Under the pieces are notes generated by a model that saw only the letters and a program-made list of their open reading frames with translations, had not been told where the DNA came from and searched no databases. The translations under genes and the position numbers were made by a program. DNA of 64,000 nt from Branchiostoma floridae (taxonomy: Eukaryota > Chordata > Leptocardii > Amphioxiformes > Branchiostomatidae): contig NC_049997.1 in assembly GCF_000003815.2 (NCBI RefSeq), positions 1,083,438 to 1,147,437 of the forward strand. The letters run 5' to 3'. The number at the start of each line of letters is the position of its first letter. The first letter of the stretch is position 1. This document shows, piece by piece, positions 1 to 12,300 of this stretch.

Positions 1-359
1 CAGAACTGGTACGATAATGTAACGGAAAAATTTCAACATCCTCACCATAAAGGTTATTGTTTCGAGTCTGCATGTTTCGTGTATGAATAGCATAACCACT
101 AAAAGGGTACAAATGAATCTTGATTACATTTGGTATGTGAGTGTGAATGTGTCACCAATGCAAAAGACACTTAGTACTTTCAATGAAATTCATAACCATC
201 ATCCTAAAGGCATTGTCAGTGGTATTGCAACTGATCTTTTTTATTTTATGTGCATACAGGTAGACACTCTTTCGAACAACGATATGTTATACATAATATA
301 TATATTCACATGAACCATATTGGACTAAAGTGAATACTTTTCCCCTAAACTTTCAACAG

Positions 360-2498
360 AAGGCAGGTATAGATTTGCTGCAGAAGTCTTCAAAACTCAT
401 CAGAGCCTCTCAAGGGACCTCTATACCAATGATGGAGACGCTGCTTAATGGTATGTATGACATACATTTACGTACATAGAAGAACTTGAATTGTGAGATT
501 CTTGTGATATAAATCCCAATATGCATAGAATATAATATATTTGACTACTTTTGTCATATAAACAGGCGACGTCGAGCATAATCACATGTCAGCTAGTGAT
601 GCTAGTTATAGTCGTGCCCCCTCCCTTCCACAGTCGTTTTCTACAAGTTAGCCTGATTTAATCACGCTTCTCAGGCCCGTCGTACATTGCCGCGCAAGCT
701 ACAAGCTCCGGATAGCGGAGTTTGCGTTACACAGACTATCTACAAGTTGTTTGCAACAAAAGTGATCATGATTCTAAACTGTTTCAGGCGTAGTGCACAC
801 CTTGAAAACTTCGTAATTGGTTGACGTTCTTTTGCACCATTCAAAATCAGGGTTAAATGTGGTTTATACAACACCGGGAAATGTTGGACCTATCCAAAAT
901 TTCGACTTTGTATTGCTTGTCTTGAATGATAACAATAACCATGGCCCTAAACTGTTTCAGTTACGGTACAGACCGTGCCCAGTCTCGTTCAAATGCTGCC
1001 TGCAAGAGAGTCGACCATTCTTAATACCACAACGCCTCTATTTGGAATGGATGTCATAGATGTCAACTCAGACAAGATATCTCCTAAACAACAACTGAAG
1101 AACATAAAAGATCAGCAATGGAAATACGATAAACCGGTATTCGATATATGCTAGTAGGCTTAAAATATTGCATGATTAAGAGGCATGTAGTCATGTATTG
1201 GAATGAGAGATTGTCATAGAAGGGCTTTCTGTACTCTTCTGGGACAAGTGCATGATTTTCTCACATGTTTTCCACTGTTTTATCTTAGAATGGTTGAATC
1301 TAAGACAATACAGGTTGTGGACTTTGAATAAACTGAGTTCATATCCCTCAATATGGCCAAAATGTGTAAATAGGAGCATGCGTCCATTGTAATTTTGTAG
1401 CAAACAATGGATAAATGTAATTCATTCAAGCGCTGGCAGTTAAGTTATATTTTATCATTTTCTAGATTTAGTCGTAATACTGTGAACTATATTTCACACA
1501 ACTTCGTTACGCTGGAATGTCTTTGGGACAAACTATGGAACGAATAGCCAATAGTCTTCTGGCCATCTTACCAGACACCAAAGACTACATGAAGACATTT
1601 GAAACCGATGACGTTACTGTTGCGGTGGCAAGGTCCACTAGGAAAGATATAATACTTCAGAGTCGTCAAGTTAACGTGTCAGCATGTTCCACACACTGTA
1701 ATATAGAAGGGGGTATAGATGCCAAGGTTAGTAGTCATGCTATTCTTTTCGTTTACGTTCCGTGCAACTACGTTCATTCAATTCCAATATATTGATAATT
1801 CTACAAATAGGAACAATCATTGATGGATAGAAGTAACGATATAGAACGTGCAGGGAAATATAAAAGATAATAACATTATTCTTAGAGTATCGTGAGTACT
1901 TAAGATACCAATGGATAGTTAACTATATAACATTATATATAAACAGTAAGGCCTACGTTACATTTCCTACCCAGCGCCCAGCCAGGCTGTTTGTGGAAAC
2001 GAAAATTAAAGCTTCTGCCAATAAACATGCACAAGACATGCTGTTAAATTTATCTATTTTGGTCTGTTTTTTTACGTGTCTTATCTCATACTTTTTGTTC
2101 TTAAAACTGCCCTGCCGGGCCCCTTTGTGGAAATGTGACGTTACCCTAAACTGGGTACTATTTGAAGATGACGTCATTCATCATTTAGGGCATGGAAAAA
2201 TGAGAATTTGCATATTGACTCTACTGTTAGTAATGTTAAGTGTGTAAGAAATATTTTAGAACATTCTACTGCAAGACTATTAAAGAAACCCTGCCGTTGT
2301 CTGTTGTAGATGATTGTGATGGAGCGGAAGTTGTTTTCCTGGAACGACACTACGTTTGGGGAAAACGTTACCACTCCCGTGACTATGTTTTCGTGGGGAA
2401 CTCAACGCTTTGACCACAACTGCTCTGTGCAGCTGAACGTCTCCCATCCAATCGCATTTGAAACTAGAGTTCGACCAACACATCTCTTCGCCAAATAA
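360..2498 (+). pseudogene. Partial polycystin-1-like paralogue, inverted relative to main gene
   Basis: Four exon remnants match consecutive exons of the minus-strand gene at 16.9-18.8 kb. They lie at 360-450, 961-1136, about 1502-1726 and 2310-2498. The second has the same length (176 bp) and phase as its counterpart at 18291-18466 and shares the pattern SLVQ.LP and SPKQQL. The third shares DDVTVA.ARST and ends CN..G..DAK. The fourth shares [15 protein letters not shown]. The third exon has CAA where the counterpart has an AG acceptor, and the fourth runs into a TAA stop at 2496-2498 after about 62 codons where the counterpart continues to 183. No PLAT or channel exons follow. I infer a truncated, probably non-functional duplicate of the segment before the GPS; more of it may lie left of the window. 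Confidence 0.72.
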
Positions 2499-2879
2499 TC
2501 ATGCCTTTATTCAAGACCTTAAGTTTAAGGTCTTATTCATGTATTACTAAATAGTAGCATGAACTGTGATCCCCACAAAGCCAGAAATGCTCCCCAAAAC
2601 AAGTCTGTGATCACAGGTGACCTGGTACCATGCCTGGTCAATCAGAATTTCATGCCTTCCAGAGGTTTTTTCCCCAGTGTAACAGCGTCCAGCTCACAAG
2701 CTCCTCCAGCAAAACATCTTTTATATCAGTATAGGTCAAAATGATATATGTATATAGAAAACATTTTATTTCTGTTAATTGACCACTAATTACAACTAAA
2801 TGCATCTTTCCATGTAGATTATTATCTAAAGTACATTTCAGCCAAAAACAATGCAAACAAGTTTGAAAGTCCTATCATG

Positions 2880-3965
2880 GAATTCAGTGGATTTCTGTAC
2901 TTTCCACATTAATTATGCAAATTAGCTGTTGATTTGAATAATTAGCATTACATTATGTAAGTCGTCACTTAGGCTATCTACCACTCAAAAATCACGACCA
3001 CAGCATGTTCAGAACACAAGATGTAAAAAAATTGAAGTTTTGCTGCAGTACCTTAGGAAGCCGTTAGGGGGCCCATTATCATACTCGACCTTCGTTGTTC
3101 TGACCCCTACCCACCTACCAAATATTATCAGGATCCTTTCAAGGCTTCTCGAGTTATGCATTACACAAACAAACGGACGCACACACTCGGCCCGCTACCG
3201 TCCTAACGGAAAATGATATGCCAACTATTTTCGAACACAACCTTCCTTTCTGCAAACGCTACTCAAATGCCAAATATCATGAAAATCCATACACAGATTC
3301 TTGAGTTAATCAATCTGTTGGAATGGATTTATGAACGTTCCTCATTAATTATGCAAATTATATGCTGATTTGCATAATAAGTATTACATTGTGTAAGTCA
3401 TCAGTCATTCTATCTACATACCAAAAATCCTGATGATCTGTCGACACGTTCTTGAGTTATTCTCGTTCAAAGTTTGAAAGGAAATCGGTGCCTGCAGTTC
3501 CCAGCCGCTAGGGGGTCCAAACTCACAGCACTTACTCCCTGTCCCAAGGGCTATCTACCACTCAAAAATCATGACTACAGCGTGTCCAGAACACGAAGTG
3601 TATAATTTAAAAGTTTTGCTGCAGTACCTTAGGCAGCCACTAGAGGGCCCATTATCGAACTTGACCTTCGTTTTTCTGACACCCACCCACCTACCAAATA
3701 TCATCAGGATCCATTCAAGGGTTCTCGAGTTATCTTGCATACAGATAAACGCACTTACATACAAATCCCGCTACAGCACCGTAGGTAAGAGCTAGGTAAA
3801 CCATTTTCGCACTTGACCTTCCTCTCCAAAACCGCTAAACACCTACCAAGTATCGTGAAAATCGCCCAGCTGCATTTTGACTTATGCTGACCAAAACAAA
3901 CCCAAAAAACACATAACGTTACCAAGCTTGCTGCAGTACCGTAGGAAAACGCCAGGTAAACCGTT
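2880..3965. repeat. Two diverged copies of a ~560-bp repeat unit
   Basis: A block beginning near 2982 with CTACCACTCAAAAATCA recurs near 3550. Both copies continue through TTTTGCTGCAGTACCTTAGG, a GGGCCCATTATC segment and an ACCTACCAAATAT.ATCAGGATCC segment. A third partial copy begins near 3815 and runs into the assembly gap. ATTATGCAAATTA motifs separate the units. A weaker relative lies at 32.5-33.1 kb. No coding potential is visible; this is a dispersed tandem-type repeat of unknown class. Confidence 0.6.
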
Positions 3966-3974
3966 TTCTAACTT

Positions 3975-4155
3975 NNNNNNNNNNNNNNNNNNNNNNNNNN
4001 NNNNNNNNNNNNNNNNNNNNNNNNNNNNNNNNNNNNNNNNNNNNNNNNNNNNNNNNNNNNNNNNNNNNNNNNNNNNNNNNNNNNNNNNNNNNNNNNNNNN
4101 NNNNNNNNNNNNNNNNNNNNNNNNNNNNNNNNNNNNNNNNNNNNNNNNNNNNNNN
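3975..4155. other. Assembly gap (181 N)
   Basis: Run of N. It interrupts the repeat block on its left. Confidence 0.99.
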
Positions 4156-5190
4156 TGATGTTTTCGGCCCAAAAAAACAATATAATCCTAATTAAAACAA
4201 AATAACCTCGGATAAAATGATAAGTTTAAGGGTGGGCTTTCATCCTTTAGAATATCATAATTGAAAGTCTTGTTTCCAGCTGGGACTAGACTCATGAAAT
4301 AAACAACACTTTTTTTAACCAAAATGTTTATTTCTAACCCAAATCCGGCATGTAGAAAAAAATCTCAAGTATTCAATGTGTTTAAAGTAGTACTAAAACT
4401 GTGTGAAGTTTCATCGTAGTGTGACCGAGCAATCAAAAGTTACGATCGATGTATAGAATACTACTTTATTCCAGGCCATGGGCCGTCTTAAGCCAACAGA
4501 GGCAATCTAATACATTTTAGCAAGCATTGGAGTTACTCTTCAAAACAATGTTGAAATGAACATGACACAGCAGTCTTGAGCAGACAAGGAATTGAATTAT
4601 GGCTGGACATATACACAATTCAGGGTAGCTACAGAAGTCAGCTTACAAAGGAAAGTTGGCCATGGTCTGACCTGAAGTGACCCAGTGACAATTTGACCCA
4701 GATACAACTTGCACAGTCCTACAGAGCCCTTTGATTACCAATTAGATACCACCATTATAATCCATTTTACTAGGTATTAAAGCTTGTTGTGGGGAAGACA
4801 GTTACAAGTTGCAAAATGTAAGTAGTTGCTTACAGTCAGTTCAAATATGGATTTGAAACTGAAGGCCCTCATACTATATATACATAACGGCCGAGCATTT
4901 GTGTGAAAACAAACTGTGAACACCTGAACGGTACTGCATTGGGTTTGATGTTTGCAGCAACTATCTGGGTCTTTTTTTTATGTCTTAGCCAGGCAATATT
5001 TTCTTGCAAAATTAGTGGACAGGATTTTTCAAAACTTGATGTCAGTTAATATGCAAATCTCCTCCATTCGTTTGCTGTAATACCAAGCCATTGTTCTTTT
5101 TGAGTTGTATATTATCTTAATTACTGGTAGTCACGTGGCGTCATTGTGTCAACACCATGTGTACTCACTTTCGTGTTTGACTGAATGTAA
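4156..5190. other. Non-coding interval, nothing recognised
   Basis: AT-rich sequence with frequent stops in all frames. I see no domain, RNA gene or clear repeat border here. Confidence 0.5.
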
Positions 5191-5481
5191 GGCCATGTTG
5201 ATTTGATCATATGGATGACATCCGCGCACGCATTAATTTTCGGCCGCTTCCAAAGAAAAAAAATTGAACCATTCAGTATATATCGTACAAAGCAGCTGAA
5301 AAATGAGCAAATATACGCCGTATTGCACAAAAATATCAGGAAACGTATACTAATATCATAAAATGCCAACCAATTCCAAGATCAAGGAATAAGATGTGGC
5401 CAAACTTTTTTATTCACCACGCTCGCATTAGTTTTGGAGTTCCAAGAGGATGTCATCCATATTAATCAAATCAACATGGCC
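5191..5481. mobile_element. MITE-like element with ~33-bp terminal inverted repeats
   Basis: The left end GGCCATGTTGATTTGAT continues to GGATGACATCC, and the right end (GGATGTCATCC through ATCAAATCAACATGGCC) is its reverse complement with one small indel. The 291-bp interior has no usable ORF. Relatives of an internal stretch (GATGACATC, GCGC, ATTAATTTTC) occur in inverse order near 31.3 kb and a degraded end near 32.17-32.23 kb. A non-autonomous DNA transposon is the simplest reading; the superfamily is not determined. Confidence 0.65.
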
Positions 5482-6095
5482 TAAGTAGAAATTTAAAATG
5501 ACTACTATGTCACAATAGACAGCCTGCAGGCGCTAGGCATCAGATACCTAATGTCACATTAATTCCAACAACCACTGTTTTTGATGTAATAAAAGAGTGG
5601 ATATAACAGATAACAAGTCAATTCATACAGATATTCCACATGTTTTAATGGTATATATGAATAGACAGAAGTACAGCGTTCTACCTGTAACTCTTCTCGG
5701 AAGGTAGCAAGTTAACCCTCCTCCCTCAGATACATGTTTGCGATGAATCTGACCTTGTGAGAACCCATTTGCTTGCTCATAAATGTCTATTTCTTTTTGT
5801 GATCACTATGAATGTATTGTTTTGTTAATCTATGTGGTTTCGAAAAGTTTTGGTAACAAAAAGTAACCGCAGCAAAAAGAACCCGCATTTTTCTCTCACA
5901 CTATGATACTCCCTTTTGTGTCTAAGTACTATTCAAAACAATACTAAATGCTAGAGCGATGCTAATAGTATAAACATGTTATTTGATAAGAGAAATGTGT
6001 AAATATATGTGAAATAAGAAAATCATGACTAAATTATGGTTTAATTATTAATCAAGAAATACTGAAATCAAGAAAAACAAGCTGACTTCGAGGCT
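5482..6095. other. Non-coding interval, nothing recognised
   Basis: AT-rich, without convincing ORFs or repeats visible by eye. Confidence 0.5.
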
Positions 6096-6099
6096 TATA

Positions 6100-7280
6100 C
6101 CAGGCCCACTACGCAGCCTGCTTTTAGCTACTTCGTATACGTAGTACCATGGAGCATAATTATGTTTATTGCAAATGGAGATATTATTCCATGTCTGTCG
6201 CGTAGATGTATTTGGAAAACCACCAATACGATCGTAAACCAGGCGTTTTATTGTACAATCGCACGGTATGGGTGTGTTTGTGTATCGTTTATGGCTTGTT
6301 GAATTCTTAAAGATGCAAGATAAAGATTTTTTACGATGCAAGGTATGTCTTTGTGGCATGGCACACCCTGGCAATCCATGATGTATTGATCGAATACAAT
6401 GCATGTGCTCACGGAAGTGTGTCTTATTGTACTATCCTGTGGTTGTCAGAAAGCAAATGACACCGTGTGTCACCTCAAATAACCTAAGCTGTCACATGAA
6501 ACTGTACTTGGGATGATATGGACCTTGACAGAATTTTTTTTAATCCCTTTGATGGCGCATGGCGCTTTGGTTCACAAAATTGATTTGAGAATCAACTTCA
6601 GAAGCAAAGGTTATATATTTGGGCATTGTAGACAAGACAGAATAGATGACAAAAACGACCATAAAGAGAAGTTAATGCATGTATTATTACAACCACAGGT
6701 CTTATGATTACGTCAGTGGCGAAGAAGTGGTGACAATGATAATGTGTGTAACAGATGACCAATCAGTAAAAGAAAAATCCCCCTACGAGTGGCTTTTTAC
6801 AATATAGTGCAATAGAGCCTATTTTGCTATGGATCCCCGAACCTTGGGAGGGAACAACTAGCGATTGCAACACCTGGAACACTTTTTTGCTATGGAGGAA
6901 CGTGCCAACTACGAGCCTTGGCCCAAGATGGCTTTACATTTTATTACAGTTTGGCAATGAATTATTCATGGGGAAGGCATGTTTGTGAGCACTCTCTACA
7001 AAAGACGTGGTGAGCCTTGTTATGGTTCAACCATGACAACAGTGATGTTAGAATAAGCACCCATTGAAGACATTGTATTTACATGTTTTCACCTGTCTTT
7101 GTGTCTGTGTCTGTCTGTCTGTAATTTTGTGCCTTTCATCTGCCTTTTATGCCAGCATAAATCAAGAAGCTAAGTCCACGATATGATAATTGTTTCCCGA
7201 ACTCCAGTGTATCTTGGCCCGGTCCCGCGACATCAACTAGTTATATCTGGGTTATGATTCCAAACCAGGGCGCATGTGCA
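6100..7280. repeat. Segmental-duplication block B, copy 1
   Basis: This block matches 39600-41440 and 42590-43760 over most of its length. Shared landmarks in the same order include TGTATTGATCGAATACAATG, GTGGCTTTTTACAATATA, AACCTTGGGAGGGAACAACT, ATGGAGGAACGTGCCA and a GTCT-rich stretch. In copies 1 and 3 it lies about 1.6 and 1.2 kb beyond the 3' end of a polycystin gene copy, so it is part of a larger duplicated segment rather than a free mobile repeat. Open frames in it are not conserved between copies and I treat them as spurious. Confidence 0.7.
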
Positions 7281-8852
7281 CTATTGACGGTAACGTTAAT
7301 ATAGCTTTCGAATAGCTGCATCCTCTGGTGAACAGTAATATAATGCAACACATTAACCTTTGACCCATTGGCCACATGTGTCGCCCTCTGCCGGCCGATG
7401 CAACCAAGGCTGAAAATGCAAAAATGCAGCAAAGATTCGGCTTTTCTTTCCAAAGCGGTAACGTTAGAACTAGAAGTGGAGAAGAAAATGATAAATTTCT
7501 ATTATTATTCCATTGCCAAATGCTTGAATCAAGAATGGCTTTGATACATCTACATGATATGCGAATTGAATATCCAGACGTATTAAAACAGTTACAAAAG
7601 GAGGGGGTCGCAGATTGGTCTACAATTATAGTTCTTGGTTAAAGCAAGGAGATTATTCGTAAAGGTTTGGAGAAATGTACGTTTGTCCTAGCGTTGTGTT
7701 AGTTGTATTGGTCAAAACAATGTGTGCACGCTTGTTCATGCAATCTGTTATGCTAACGTATCACATTTCATTTCCATATAAAATTGCAAATTTCTTACGT
7801 TTTCTAGCCTGCCTACCAAAATTTCCAGCTTTTTCGAACAAGCGTGAAGGATACATGATATGTCTAAGGAGGCCTAGCAACATGCGAATATCATTCGTAA
7901 CAAATCAGGTCACGGCGCTGGTTCGCTATATTAGCGCCCAGGGAATCTGGCCCTTCGCTGTCTGGTGGTTGCCGACTTATAGATACGGTTCTTTTAAAGG
8001 TTTACTTTGGTAAAGTTTAATATAAGTGGTCGATCATCAGGCAAAACTTTGAAAAGCCTTCTACGCATCGACGTCATTAGAAGTAAAGATTCTATTATGG
8101 ATATTTTAATTAAGACTAGCCTTTCCCTTAGTTTTAGCACTGAAAAAACGCCAGCAATGTAATGATAAACTGCAGTGCATGCATAACAAGATTCATTTAT
8201 TGAGACATTAACACCCGAAAATGTTTAGTGTACACTGTGTAATATCCCACCATTTATGAATACACCGATATTTCTATACTCAATAGCAAGTGTATTATAC
8301 TACACGAAAATGTCCACAATTTACACAATAACATCAAAATTGTTAAGTTATCTAATAAAATTGTTATTATGGGGAAATATATGTAAATAAAGTTAATACA
8401 TTTCAGTGATTGTGTTACATGTAAGTGCTATATATATCCTGGATATGTGATTATACAACAGTTTCTATGATAAGCTATATTTAGCAAATATTGACATATC
8501 TTCACGTAAATTTCTCGTTAGCTAGGACTGTGGCCAAATCGCACTCCAACCAGCTGTTTCATTACCAACGATGTATCGAATTATCTGGATAATATAAGTT
8601 TGAGTTTATTCTGATCAACAATTAGCTTAATATACAGGTACATTGCAACTCCTTTTCCTCTGGTCCTCATCATCATACAAAACTAGACAAAAACAACATG
8701 ACACGCAGAAAACAGAACATACAGGTACATAAGATTCACAAGTAAAAGACAAGTATACACGATGTCTATATACAAAAGGAAAAATTATCTAATAAGCTCA
8801 TATTGTATATCTTATCTTGAACAACACAAAACTGCAAATCACACTAAAATTA
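7281..8852 (-). other. 3' flank and possible 3' UTR of the main polycystin gene
   Basis: No gene recognised. The part from about 8440 to 8852 aligns with 44513-44911 (shared GATTATACAACAGTTTCTAT, ACCAACGATGT and others), so it belongs to the duplicated segment. Minus-strand AATAAA is present around 8600, but I cannot fix the poly(A) site. Confidence 0.45.
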
Positions 8853-9385
8853 CTACTTTTGATCGTCTCCTTTTTGCATGCCACGAAGGGCCATCTTCTG
8901 GCGAAGTTTGCTCTGGAACAGACGTCTGTTCATCCTTTGTTGCTGATCCAGCCGTTCCTTGTCGGCGGCATGTTGTTCCATCATCTCTCGAGCGCACTGC
9001 ATCATTTTCTGCTTCTCATCTAGTTTTGTCTGTGTTTTTGCCCTTTTCTCAGCCAGTTTTCTCTTCAACATGGCTTCAGCACGTCGTCTACTTTTGTTCT
9101 GCACTTCTTCATATCTCGCCGCGTCTTCTTCATGAGCTCTCAGAAGACGCTGAACTTGCTCTTTGCTATCATATGACGTTGACGGCGAGATATCTTCTAA
9201 CTCATCTCTCCCTTGTGGCGGCTGTGAAGGGGACTCTTGCGCTGCGATGCCATGATCTTTTGAGCTAGCGTAAGACCCATCCATTGTGTTTTGCGCACAA
9301 AGAGAACACGTAACGTCTAATGACTCGTCCAAAGATTCTTCAATCATTTGCAATATTGCAGTAAGCTCTGCTTCTTTTTCCTCAT
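8853..9385 (-). CDS. C-terminal coiled-coil exon of the polycystin-like gene
   Basis: Last coding exon, about 177 residues, entered in phase 1 and ending with a stop at 8853-8855. It starts acidic ([13 protein letters not shown]), has a Ser/Pro-rich middle ([19 protein letters not shown]) and ends in a long, highly charged helix (heptad-rich with repeated [20 protein letters not shown]). A cytosolic coiled-coil tail is how polycystin-1 and -2 pair, so a role in partner assembly is plausible. The tail is much longer and more basic than that of vertebrate PKD1. Confidence 0.82.
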
Positions 9386-12300
9386 CTACAGACAAAAGAT
9401 GACCAAAAAAAAGAAATATTAAGACTGTTAACAACACGCTATTTGCTAAGTGACGGGAATAATTCTTTAGTACAGTTTTAAAGAAGTTTCTCCAAGAGAA
9501 AACGTAACGCAAACTGTTGCTCAATACTACTAAATCCGTTTATCACATCACGTGTACCCAATTTTATGATGTGACATATCAAAAAAGAATTGACCCATTG
9601 CTGGACAGAGACTAGCATATTAAAAAAAACACCGTGTTTAAAGGAGACGTTGGAATTTGTTTCAAAACCACTACTACAAACTTAAATGAGCTGCTATTTA
9701 CCTGTTGTCACATCTTCTTGCGAAGGAACGTAAATCCCGAGTATTGCCTGGAAACTTCTCCAAATGTAGTCAGCCAGTTCTTGGTCATAGTCATTGGCAA
9801 TATAGGCACCAGAAGCAATGGCATCGCAGACAATGGTCACCAGGAAGTTGACGAGTAGTATGAAGATGAGTATCATAAAAAAGGTGAAGAAGATCGGGCC
9901 GACGTATCGGTTCGATTCTAAGATTTCCTCGGCAAAGAACCTGTAAAACATAACCCACAAGTCAAAAGGTATAAATTTTGTTCTCATATGTAGCAAAAAT
10001 TTTCATTAAGCATGATTATTATTAGGTTGTTGTTTTGTAAAAATATGAATAAATGAAAATTAATAGATAAAAGGCCATTACGGAACATACCTTCCCAACA
10101 ACATCTCAAATAAGGCAAAGTTGGTGTGCAACACGTTTGTGTATGCCTTCATATGCGTCCCAAACACCAGCATCCCTGTGTTCAAAAATAAAATGTCTTC
10201 ATATTAGAAAAAAAAATAGCAACGCCAATTACAACCATTACTAACAGCTCCCAAAAGATTAGTTTATGATACTTTTTGTTTGAATACAAACGTTTAAGAA
10301 GAACCATAGAGTCAAGGTCTATGTACATGTAGATCTAGGTCATTTAGGCAATAAACCGAACATATACCGGTGTTTCTATCATTCACGGTCAAGGCGATAC
10401 GGTCTTCCATAAATTTTTTCAACAATATTCAAGCTCGTACCTGAACAGCTGAAAGCCATGAAGGCTATGGCGCTTATAATTGAGAAGCCGATCAAGTCGT
10501 TCTTCATGACACCCGGCAGGGCGATGAAATGCGCGATGGTCTTGCTGAAGCGGACAACTCGCAGTAATGTCAGTGTAGTGATAAACACAACAATGGCCAG
10601 CACGGTCTTAAAAGCTTCATCCCACCAGAAAGCAGAGCTGAAGTCGACAAAATGCTCTATACCAAGGTCTCCTAATATGGAGAGATAAGACAAAGACGAA
10701 TGATGGTAAATGAGTCATTTATATAAAAGCCATACAAAATTTAAGTGCGTCAAAACATCCCTGTACCAAGATTATGTTGAGATGTAAAAAGATGTAGTCA
10801 AAGATAAAATACGGAAGGAAAAAGAGACCAATCCAACTCGAGCTAAATCTCATTCTGTAAAATAACATGTACCTGTTGCCTCAGCCAGTTTGTCCAGTGC
10901 TGCAGATGCAGAGTGGTACCTTATTCCGAAGATACAGATGACAGCTGCAGATCCAATTATGCTCGCAAGAGCAAAGATGTTCCACATAGAACTGAAGAAC
11001 TTCATTCTCTCCTTCTTCATGGTGATCACTTCTTTGATGAGATGAACCACAAACAACGACAAGAATATAATATAGGAAAGCAAAGTGACGATATCAGAGT
11101 CATTTTCGTACTGGAAAAGCCTGTGTGTTGCCACAGATACAGATGTCGAAAGGTGTCCAATATCCTTCTGCTTTACGGTCATTCTCAGACTACTGAACAG
11201 TTTTTGTGCTGGGTAATATAGAGACAGGTCCAGAACCAGATAGTCTGTGTATTTGTCGATCCACTCGTTATGCCGAAGGTTGGAGAATATTGCTGTCGCC
11301 AAACCCAGGAGAGATGGGAGTTCCATGGTGTGTTCTGCGGAACAGTCTGAAGAGTTGTGTGACATCACGCCGGTCACATTGAATTGCCAGCATGCGGATG
11401 CACCATTTCCACTTACACCCATCCATCCATTAAGGGGGTGGTCTGTTGCCATGACATCTGCATTGAGTACAAAAATAACTATCAGCAGCTGATACAATCT
11501 ATTGATTTGAACCTGACATAAAAGTGCCTTACAGCTTCTACTTCCAAGTAATCAAGTGATAATACATTTTATCCAAACGTAGATTGACTGGCTTGAAGTT
11601 ATAGCCGAATTTCGAGTCAATTACAGTTTTAGAGGCATAGCTTTCATCAGCCAGAATTGTGCCCAGTGTAATTGTGAAAGCAAGAAATTCAACAAAAGTC
11701 ATAATTACCACCTGGTGCCTCCCTGATTTGAGTAAGACGTGGTGGGCCGATCTTAAAAGCTTCAGTATACAGTGGAAACTGTCGGTCCAGATACTTCATC
11801 TTCCACCCATTGTACCAGAGCGCCGGGTACAAAACAGGCAGGAGGATCTCCTCGGTCCATGTCCAGAACTCGTCAGCAGTGGTGATCTGTTAAACACCAC
11901 GAGATCGAAATATGTATCCATTGATTCATTTACAGGTTTAAGTGGATAACCGTTTGTCTTACTGCAAACGGAATATCAAACTACCTTTAGAACAGCCGTG
12001 GTTCAAATTCAGTGCAGCGTTTACTGGCTTATAACGTTTGGATACATAGAAGACGATGCAACCAGTTTATGTTCTCGGTCACCGATGGGTAGATTGCCTT
12101 GTGAGTTTCAAATGGTTGACAAGTGGTACAATTTAATGTCATCATCTATTATCATTATCATCGTCATTATACTCTTTGGAACACAGGTTATACAGCATTC
12201 TTTATATCAGTCACCTTGGTCGTTGTAGAAAATGATGAATGGTATTTAAACTTATATACAGCTTTTTACAAAATTCTATACGAATATGAATGCTTTCTGG

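Noticed and set aside
6048-6404. 118-codon minus-strand open frame, with relatives at 39.6 and 42.6 kb
   Set aside because: The frame is not kept intact between the three block-B copies and shows no recognisable family.
7376-7642. 88-codon plus-strand open frame
   Set aside because: No domain, low-complexity composition and no conserved partner in the duplicate (the region is in a gap there).
8762-9268. 168-codon plus-strand open frame
   Set aside because: It is the antisense of the polycystin coiled-coil exon, whose minus-strand frame has clear family logic.
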